Shown here piece by piece: positions 42,647 through 48,469 of a DNA stretch of 48,469 nucleotides. The notes beneath the pieces were generated by a model that saw only the letters and a program-made list of their open reading frames with translations, was not told the origin of the DNA and made no database searches. Every line of letters begins with the position of its first letter. Position 1 is the first letter of the stretch. The stretch lies in assembly GCA_019308905.1 (NCBI GenBank), contig JAFDHF010000045.1:1-48469 (forward strand), in the 5' to 3' direction. Source of the stretch: Deltaproteobacteria bacterium (GTDB taxonomy: Bacteria > Desulfobacterota > BSN033 > WVXP01). Position numbers and translations under genes: made by a program.

Positions 42647-43474
42647 CTACCCGACAAGGGAGAGAATCAATGCCGCCACCCCAGCAGCCCAGCAGTAATA
42701 GGCGAACCGGTAAAACCTGCCCCCTCGGATCATCCCCAGCAGGAGCCGCAAGGAGCCGTAGCCGGTCACAAAGGCCACTCCTCCGCCGAGAAAAAGATGC
42801 ACCGGCGCGGGAGCCCCCGACCCACCATGGGGCACGAAGGCGAGGAGGAGGGCGCCTAGGGTGGCAGGGATCACCAACAAGAAGGAAAACCTTGCCGACA
42901 GTTCCCGGTCGAGCCCACGGAGCAGACCTGCCGACACGGTCATACCGGATCGAGAGATCCCTGGAAGCAGGGCCAATCCTTGACTAACACCTATCCAGAC
43001 CGCATCCCAGAATCCCATCTCCGGTACTTCCCTGCCCCGCCCTCTGAAGCAGGCGGTCAGCCACAGGACCGATCCCGTCACCAGGAGAGCGACCCCTACA
43101 AGGAGGGGCGATGCAAAGAGCGGCTCGATCCGTTTCCCGAAGGTCAACCCGACCAGTCCGGCAGGAACCGTTCCCACCACTATCCAGAGTGCGAACCTGC
43201 ATCCAGGCCGGCCGAGAAAGCCCGGCCCGGCCTTTCTCCTGGCCCGATCTGCCAGATAGCAAAACAGATCCTCGGCGATCGACCTTATGTCGTCCCAGTA
43301 GACCAGGATCACGGCTAGAAGTGTTCCACCGTGAAGGACGATGTCAAAAAACAGCTGAGGCTCTTCCAGGCCGAAAAGGCTCTGGAAAAGCACCAGGTGA
43401 CCCGAACTGCTCACAGGAAGAAACTCTGTTACCCCTTGAATGATTCCCAGAACGATCGACTCGAGAGAAGAAAT
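42647..43474 (-). CDS. uppP: Undecaprenyl-diphosphatase UppP, apparent ATT start
   Basis: Recycles the lipid carrier of cell-wall and polysaccharide synthesis by dephosphorylating undecaprenyl diphosphate, with an active site facing the periplasm. The conserved GVTEFLPVSSSGH and PGISRSG motifs are present, with about eight membrane helices. The first ordinary start is GTG at 43573, which would add 33 odd hydrophilic residues and has no ribosome site. At 43472-43474 an ATT lies five nt after AGGAGG, and the frame then reads ISSLESIVLGIIQG, exactly where family members have their first Met. That gives 275 residues, normal for UppP. Identity is firm; the ATT start is inferred. Confidence 0.93.
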   Translation of the reverse strand: MSSLESIVLGIIQGVTEFLPVSSSGHLVLFQSLFGLEEPQLFFDIVLHGGTLLAVILVYWDDIRSIAEDLFCYLADRARRKAGPGFLGRPGCRFALWIVVGTVPAGLVGLTFGKRIEPLFASPLLVGVALLVTGSVLWLTACFRGRGREVPEMGFWDAVWIGVSQGLALLPGISRSGMTVSAGLLRGLDRELSARFSFLLVIPATLGALLLAFVPHGGSGAPAPVHLFLGGGVAFVTGYGSLRLLLGMIRGGRFYRFAYYCWAAGVAALILSLVG

Positions 43475-43747
43475 GGCATCCTCCTGAACCTTCCGGATGG
43501 GAAAACCGGTACCCCCGTCCTGCCGTCCCTTCCGGTTTTGCCCGGAACCGGTGAACAGCAGCTCTCCCGGCACCGGGACAATACACTACCACATCCGGCC
43601 CTGCCAGAAAAGAACCGTGCCCGCGGTCCCGCCCCGGCCATGGCCTCTCATATCTCCGGATTCTCCTCGGACCTTCCTCCAGGCAGCCCGCAGAAAAGGG
43701 TCGAGAAGACCAAGGAAGAACACGAAAACGCAGGAAAAGGACTAAAC

Positions 43748-43813
43748 CCGGCCGCCGATTCTACCGATGCATCATATGGGCCGTGACGCTGTTCGGGACG
43801 AGGCTGCGGCCGG
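43748..43813. repeat. Spaced inverted repeat upstream of the polysaccharide operon
   Basis: CCGGCCGC (43748-43755) and GCGGCCGG (43806-43813) are perfect 8-bp arms about 50 bp apart, just upstream of the sigma-54 -24 box. The position would suit an activator site, but chance pairing in GC-rich DNA is possible. The 43475-43890 stretch holds no convincing gene. Confidence 0.3.
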
Positions 43814-43825
43814 CAGGAGGTTTCT

Positions 43826-43842
43826 TTGGCACTGATTTTGCT
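43826..43842 (+). promoter_or_regulatory. Sigma-54 promoter of the polysaccharide operon
   Basis: TTGGCAC, five bases, TTGCT: GG at 43828-43829 and GC at 43840-43841 are exactly 10 nt apart and the consensus is perfect. Transcription would begin near 43853, 38 nt before the Wzz-type start. Confidence 0.75.
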
Positions 43843-43890
43843 CTTGAAACCCTGGGTTGAACTACCAAAGCCGTAAACGACCGGGTTGTC

Positions 43891-45240
43891 ATGGAAGAAC
43901 CTGAAGTCCATCTATTGGACTACCTCAAAGTCATCTACAAGCGGAAGTGGCTCATTCTGGCCATCATGCTGATGGCCATGGCCCTGGGGTTCTTCCAAGT
44001 CTACAAGGCCATCCCTGTCTATCGGGCGGCCTGCACCATCAAGATCGGCGACCGCCTCAACACGGTGATCAATTCAGGTCAGGTCATTCAATACGCCGAC
44101 CACTGGTCCTCGGAAAAAAACATCAACACCCATATCCAGATAATGATGAGCGACCCCGTCCTTGAAAAGGTCATCGAAACCCTCAACCTGTCCACTCCCA
44201 CCAATTCCCGGGTGCGGCCCGATACACTCAAGGGATACATAAAAGTTACCGGGGTAAAGGACACCAATCTGATTCGAATCAAGGCTACTCATCCGGACCC
44301 CAAGATGGCCCAGAATCTCGCCAATGCCATGGCGACCGCTTACCGGGACTTCACCATCCAGAAGCGTCTGAACTCCTCGCAGAACAACGTCCTCTGGCTC
44401 AAGGAGGAGATCGGTCAACTCAAGAAAAGGATGGAGGAAGCCGACTACAATCTGTACCAGTACAAGAAGAAGAGCCATATTCTCTCTCTGGAAAGGGAGA
44501 CCAAGATGGAGGCCGAGGAACTCTCGCAGCTTCGGTCTGCCTACAATCAAGCCCGAGTCAAACGCATAGAAATCGAAGCCCAGATCAAGGAATTGAAGCG
44601 GATTTCCAGATCCAAGAAGAAGTACATCCCCTCCTTTCTACAGGGAGAACTCCTGCCCACGCTGAACAGCCAACTGGTAGCCGCCAGACTCGAACTGGCC
44701 AGGCTCCAGAAGAAATACGGCCCCAAGCACCCGAGGATCATCGCAGCCAGGTCGAGCATCGTTTCCATCGAGAACCAGATCGATCAGAACATCCGGAAGG
44801 CTATCAAGAGCCTCCGATCCGAACACGCTGTTCTCACGGCAAAGGAAAAAACACTGCGGGAGTCCATAAAGAACTATACACAGAAGGCGATGGAGACCGA
44901 GCAGAAGCAGATCCAGTACGCTCTCCTCGAAAGAGAGGCCCAACTGAACAAGGAGCTCTATGATATCCTCGTCGCCAAACTCAAGGAGATCAACATCACC
45001 GACGGTCTCGAATCACCCGAAGTCACCATCGTGGAAACAGCCGAGCTTCCCAGGACTCCTCTCAATACGAGAAGGAACAGAACCCTGGCCGTATCTGCCG
45101 TCATCGGATTGATCGTCTCTCTAAGCCTTGCATTTTTTCTCGAGTATCTGGACGTGGGGCTCTCCACAAGGGAGCAAGCAGAGAAGTATCTCGATCTTCC
45201 CGTCTTGGGGGTGATTCCCGAAACCCGGACGAGAAGTTGA
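43891..45240 (+). CDS. Wzz/GumC-type polysaccharide chain-length (co-polymerase) protein
   Basis: A 449-residue inner-membrane protein that sets polysaccharide length and partners a BY-kinase. It has two membrane helices (about residues 21-38 and 398-418), a periplasmic Wzz domain after the first, and long coiled coils from about 160 to 340. The C-terminal cytoplasmic tail of about 30 residues is too short to contain a kinase, which is instead encoded by the next gene. The start lacks a good ribosome site. It is the first gene of a pair behind a sigma-54 promoter. Confidence 0.9.
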   Translation: MEEPEVHLLDYLKVIYKRKWLILAIMLMAMALGFFQVYKAIPVYRAACTIKIGDRLNTVINSGQVIQYADHWSSEKNINTHIQIMMSDPVLEKVIETLNLSTPTNSRVRPDTLKGYIKVTGVKDTNLIRIKATHPDPKMAQNLANAMATAYRDFTIQKRLNSSQNNVLWLKEEIGQLKKRMEEADYNLYQYKKKSHILSLERETKMEAEELSQLRSAYNQARVKRIEIEAQIKELKRISRSKKKYIPSFLQGELLPTLNSQLVAARLELARLQKKYGPKHPRIIAARSSIVSIENQIDQNIRKAIKSLRSEHAVLTAKEKTLRESIKNYTQKAMETEQKQIQYALLEREAQLNKELYDILVAKLKEINITDGLESPEVTIVETAELPRTPLNTRRNRTLAVSAVIGLIVSLSLAFFLEYLDVGLSTREQAEKYLDLPVLGVIPETRTRS

Positions 45241-45251
45241 AAGAGCAGTCC

Positions 45252-46517
45252 ATGGGTCGAAACCATCACAAGAGCATCTTCGAAATCAGGAAGGACGGCC
45301 CCTTTGCCGAAGCCTTCGACAACCTGATGGTCAACCTCCTCATGTCGTCCCTCGACAGGCCCATCAAGAGCGTCCTCGTGACCAGCAGCATCATGGGAGA
45401 GGGGAAGACCCTCAACGCCATCAATCTCGCAATCAACATGGCCGCCACCGGAAAGAAGGTTCTCCTGGTCGATCTCGACCTCCGCCAGCCCAGCGTTCAC
45501 AAGTGGTTCAATCTCAACGGAAGCTTCGGCCTGATCAACGCACTCGTCGGTATGACCAGCGTCAACATCGATTCCGGCAGGCTCGGCAGCTACACGATCG
45601 GCGACATCTTCTATTTCCTCGAGGCTCAGAGCCGCAGCGGAGTGGTCACCTTCGAGGCGGACAACACCGCCGTGGATGTGACCTTCAAGGACGGGAACAT
45701 CATCAATGCCAACCTCAAAAGCCGGCCCATCGAGAGGACCCTCGGCAGGATCCTACTCCACTACGAGAGGATCAGTCAAGACCAACTGAAGGAGGCCGTC
45801 AGCATCCAGGAGCGCACGAGAAAGCCTCTGAGCCAACTGCTGGTCAGCCTGGGCTTTGTTTCCAAACAGGACATCAAGAAGGTGATGAAGGCGCTCATCG
45901 AAGAAAGCCTCCGAAGGCTCTTCCTCCTGAGCAACCCGACTTTTCGTATCAGAAACCTCAACGGGTCGGAAATAGAAGACTACGCCGAAGAGGTCGCACG
46001 GGAACAGGACTTTTTCAGGGATTTCGTCAGGCTGAACAGGGCTCCCTTCTTCAACCGCGTGGTGAGTAGGGCGGTGTTGTCCACGCCCATTGAAAATCTG
46101 TATGTCTGCCCCTGCGGAAAGATTCCTCCCAACCCCGTGGAGATCATGGGTTCCAAAAGGATGGAGGAGTTTCTCAAGATCGTCACCAGCAGTTTCGACA
46201 TGGTGGTCCTCGACTCCTCACCGGTCCTCGGAGCCGCCCATGTCTCTCTCTCCCCGTCTCTGGTGGACGGCGTGCTTCTCGTGGTCCGCGCCGGAAAGAC
46301 GGATAAGAAGATCGTTCTCGAAGCCAAGAAGCAACTCGAGATGGCCAATGCCAGGCTCCTCGGTGTGGTCCTCAACGGGATGGACCGGCGGATGCACTAT
46401 CGCCGTTACTACCGGTATTACGGACGGGACCACCAGCCAGACAATGGTGAAGCGGGCGAGAGAAAGCTTATCCCCATGTTTCAGGACGACAAAGAAGCCC
46501 CCGGGGGCACCCTCTAG
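45252..46517 (+). CDS. BY-kinase-like ATPase with inserted PATAN/MshEN-like region
   Basis: A 421-residue cytoplasmic ATPase of the bacterial tyrosine kinase (CpsD/Wzc) type. Walker A is SSIMGEGKT, Walker A' LLVDLDLRQ, and Walker B VVLDSSP; family members usually have PGEGK and DxPP, so two prolines are replaced. Between LVG (near 99) and ENLYV (near 281), where relatives have a short loop, lie about 170 extra residues: first a PATAN/DUF4388-like part (YTIGDIFYFLEAQSRSG, DVTFKDGNIINA) and then a helical repeat resembling the MshEN/T2SSE N-domain (LKEAVSIQERTRKPL). A tyrosine cluster (YRRYYRYYG) near the C-terminus suits autophosphorylation. The TTG at 45237 overlapping the wzz stop is an alternative start. 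Confidence 0.87.
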   Translation: MGRNHHKSIFEIRKDGPFAEAFDNLMVNLLMSSLDRPIKSVLVTSSIMGEGKTLNAINLAINMAATGKKVLLVDLDLRQPSVHKWFNLNGSFGLINALVGMTSVNIDSGRLGSYTIGDIFYFLEAQSRSGVVTFEADNTAVDVTFKDGNIINANLKSRPIERTLGRILLHYERISQDQLKEAVSIQERTRKPLSQLLVSLGFVSKQDIKKVMKALIEESLRRLFLLSNPTFRIRNLNGSEIEDYAEEVAREQDFFRDFVRLNRAPFFNRVVSRAVLSTPIENLYVCPCGKIPPNPVEIMGSKRMEEFLKIVTSSFDMVVLDSSPVLGAAHVSLSPSLVDGVLLVVRAGKTDKKIVLEAKKQLEMANARLLGVVLNGMDRRMHYRRYYRYYGRDHQPDNGEAGERKLIPMFQDDKEAPGGTL

Positions 46518-47200
46518 ACTTGAATTCTCTCTTGCGTCCAACGCTTCTCCACTTTCGGCCCGTCTTTTCTTCCTCCAGGAGACCTCCTGACAGTCCCCGC
46601 ACAACGGCGACACCGGCCGGGGCCCTCCCGATGTATCCTGCAACCTCTTTGCCTCTATCCCCGCCGTGTGTTCATGCCACGCAGCAGAAGATTCGACGCA
46701 TCCAGGTATCGAGCTGTCCCCTTGATCTCAAGGAGCCCCGTGGTTCCCCCACGTGTTTCTCCATCATTCTTCCCGGCCCATCCGGTTCAAAGCGGCCCCA
46801 GGCATAGCTGCAAGACCCCTGACAGGGAAACTCCACCCATCTCTACTGGAAAGGCGGACGTGATTTGGCATCAGGCAACAGGCGCAGAGGTCAGGCCGCT
46901 TTCCATCTGACCCTGGTCTGAAAAAAAGGATTGAAACTATGAAAAAATGTTAGATCTTTTCTCATCCACCTGCTTTCTGGCAACGGAAATGATCATATTT
47001 TTCGGTCACTTACAGTAATACCGCCCTCCTGTTTGCGCCGGCTTTCCGGCTGGAACGGTTCTTGCTTTGTAGTTGGAAACTCTGGGGCCTTCCTTCCGGG
47101 TGACCCCGGAACCGAGATGGATGGAATTCCTAGGAGGAACCATATAGGCCGGAGAGAAATCGATTGTGAAGATCGAAAGTCCTTTGAGAGGATTGTAACC
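46518..47200 (+). other. Long gene-free stretch before the secreted Ig/vWA gene
   Basis: No gene is recognised in 683 bases. The first 400 bases are GC-rich and contain a hairpin (GGTCAG/CTGACC near 46891-46914). A short AT-rich patch (about 46920-47010) follows, then a sigma-54-like site. The last 120 bases are the probable leader, with a small in-frame GTG-to-TAA frame of ten codons at 47166-47198 and GAGAGGA as ribosome site. I looked for a c-di-GMP riboswitch and did not find one. Confidence 0.4.
47050..47066 (+). promoter_or_regulatory. Probable sigma-54 promoter of the secreted Ig/vWA gene
   Basis: TGGAAC, five bases, TTGCT: GG (47052-47053) and GC (47064-47065) are exactly 10 nt apart, with one mismatch (A for C) in the -24 element. 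Transcription would start near 47077, giving a leader of about 124 nt. Confidence 0.5.
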
Positions 47201-48469
47201 ATGAAGAGACGAGTTGGTTTGCTGGCATCACTTATTATTGGAGTGTTTTTCATCTTGATTGCAGCCCCTCACGCGGCTCATGGGGCGATTGCGGTCGACA
47301 ACGTGTCCACGGGGACTACCGACAGGGGCTCAACCATCACGATCAGCCATGAGACATCAGGCTCTGACCGTCTGATGCTCGTTGGGGTCTCTTTCAACAA
47401 CGATTCCTATGAGACCGTTGCCGGAATCACGTACAACGGCGTCCCGCTCAGCTTTGTGGGGGAAGACCACAGGGATGACGATGCGAGGGTCGAGATCTGG
47501 ATGCTTGTTGGTCCTGACCTCGGGACCCATGATGTTAAGGTCACATTCAACAGGGCTCTCTACAGGCAGGCCATTGCGGGTGTCGTGACGTTTACGGGTG
47601 TGGACCAGAACGGTCCTCTTAGGACCTTCGCCTCTGAGTATGGCGATGGGAGCACAGCCTCTGTGGGCGTTCCCTCGGCAACGGGGGAGTTGGTTTTTGG
47701 TATCGTTGCCGCTGAGTGGCCATCGGGGTTGACCGCGGGGTCTGGGCAGACCGAGCGTTGGAATCTCAGCATGGGCGGTGGCAGGACCGGGGGAGCCGGG
47801 AGCACGGAGCCGGGTGCATCGACGGTTACGACCTCCTGGACCCTGGGCTCGTCGGACCACTGGGCGGTTGCCGGGATTTCCGTGAAGCCCTCGAGCGGGG
47901 CGACCCCGCTTTCCGTGTCGATCACCTCGCCGACCAGTGGACCCACCTATTCGACCACCGGAGGAGTGATCAGCCTCGGGGGCACGGCCGGTGACGACGT
48001 CGGGGTCGTGGAGGTCACGTGGAGTAACGACCGCGGGGGTTCCGGTACGTGCTCGGGCACGACGAGCTGGACTGTGGAGAACATCACCCTGGCTGAAGGC
48101 TCAAATGTCATCACCGTCACGGCCCGGGACGCTGACGGCAACACGGTGACCGACACCCTCACGGTAAACTACACCCCTGATTCGGGCTCAGGTTCGAGTT
48201 CCACTACCACTGGAGATGCCCCCGGAGACACCGTGCTCTTCCGGGTCCCTTTTGAACCAAACGTGCTGATTATCTTTGACACTTCGAGCAGCATGAACGA
48301 AATCCTCTGGCTCGACGGCTATGACCGGAACATCGACTACGAGGGACAACTCGGCCCTCAGGGAAAGGCCGTGGTCTTTTCGAGCGACCATGCGATAAGC
48401 AAGAATTTCGTCACCTACGACACGGCCTCTTCAAGGGTCCAGCTCAACTACCTTAGGTGCGATTCCTCA
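47201..48469 (+). CDS. Secreted Ig-like and vWA protein (PilY1-like candidate), partial
   Basis: The frame is open to the end of the window (423 codons) and has no stop, so it is partial. A signal peptide covers about residues 1-29. Residues 30-235 form a beta-rich secreted domain (RLMLVGVSFNN, VAGITYNGV, FTGVDQNGP), residues 240-330 a bacterial Ig-like domain (TAGDDVGVVEVTWSN, VITVTARDADGNT), then a short Ser/Thr linker and the beginning of a vWA domain with the MIDAS motif DTSSSM at residue 360. This order resembles PilY1-type pilus-tip adhesins, whose vWA is followed by a beta-propeller that is not in view. The ATG at 47201 has GAGAGGA upstream. The promoter looks sigma-54 dependent. Confidence 0.85.
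   Translation, partial: MKRRVGLLASLIIGVFFILIAAPHAAHGAIAVDNVSTGTTDRGSTITISHETSGSDRLMLVGVSFNNDSYETVAGITYNGVPLSFVGEDHRDDDARVEIWMLVGPDLGTHDVKVTFNRALYRQAIAGVVTFTGVDQNGPLRTFASEYGDGSTASVGVPSATGELVFGIVAAEWPSGLTAGSGQTERWNLSMGGGRTGGAGSTEPGASTVTTSWTLGSSDHWAVAGISVKPSSGATPLSVSITSPTSGPTYSTTGGVISLGGTAGDDVGVVEVTWSNDRGGSGTCSGTTSWTVENITLAEGSNVITVTARDADGNTVTDTLTVNYTPDSGSGSSSTTTGDAPGDTVLFRVPFEPNVLIIFDTSSSMNEILWLDGYDRNIDYEGQLGPQGKAVVFSSDHAISKNFVTYDTASSRVQLNYLRCDSS

Noticed and set aside
43331-43786. Plus-strand frame of about 150 codons between uppP and the Wzz-type gene
   Set aside because: It overlaps the conserved start of uppP on the other strand, has low-complexity Pro/Arg composition and no ribosome site.
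46920-47200. c-di-GMP riboswitch upstream of the secreted gene
   Set aside because: The GC-rich hairpins do not follow the GEMM core and the GAAA tetraloop/receptor is missing.

Overview
The window is a GC-rich chromosomal segment of what looks like a strictly anaerobic, Gram-negative deltaproteobacterium (Desulfobacterota-like). The evidence is mixed but consistent: a ferredoxin-linked 2-oxoacid oxidoreductase locus, a CooC-type nickel-insertion ATPase (implying a CO dehydrogenase elsewhere), pyruvate phosphate dikinase, separate glyQ and glyS, LolA and a Wzz-type exopolysaccharide protein (two membranes), a CarD-family regulator, and good sigma-54 type promoters. There are no rRNA or tRNA genes, insertion sequences, prophage or CRISPR arrays; nearly everything is single-copy core or metabolic sequence. 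The taxonomic call is inference from gene content only.

Region 1 (1-10.3 kb, + strand): a promoter and a strongly folded ~105-nt leader precede a TrpB2-type tryptophan synthase beta chain and a small cysteine protein. A five-gene redox operon follows: NuoE-like, NuoF-like, a NuoG/HoxU-like ferredoxin protein carrying a GcvH-like (lipoyl) domain, a giant IorA in which a GltD/NfnB-like flavoprotein and extra ferredoxin clusters are inserted before the IorA ferredoxin tail, and IorB. Together they look like a 2-oxoacid:ferredoxin oxidoreductase built into an NAD(P)H-linked electron-bifurcating or confurcating machine. This is the most interesting system in the window.

Region 2 (10.3-18.2 kb): a GNAT acetyltransferase, adenine deaminase, QueH, pyruvate phosphate dikinase with an enlarged C-terminal region, a left-handed beta-helix protein with a zinc ribbon, and a PilZ protein behind a textbook sigma-54 promoter.

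Region 3 (18.2-27.2 kb, - strand): a housekeeping run read as cooC, plsC, ftsK, lolA, recO, glyQ, glyS and an unknown gene. plsC appears to start at an ATA codon overlapping the cooC stop. A short tandem repeat array lies between recO and glyQ.

Region 4 (27.3-32.6 kb): a nucleotide-sugar epimerase (+), then fusA, birA and a PatB-like aminotransferase (-).

Region 5 (32.7-42.6 kb): a CsgG/FlgT-like lipoprotein, then carD, a PIN/TRAM protein, ispD, ispF and cysS in the order often seen in bacteria, a DUF4833-like secreted protein, a COG2509-type FAD protein and uvrB.

Region 6 (42.6-48.5 kb): uppP (apparently starting at ATT), an exopolysaccharide pair (Wzz-type protein plus a BY-kinase-like ATPase with a PATAN/MshEN-like insertion) behind a second sigma-54 promoter, and the start of a large secreted Ig/vWA protein behind a third, weaker sigma-54 site. 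The PilZ protein, the polysaccharide pair and the secreted protein may form one sigma-54 surface regulon.
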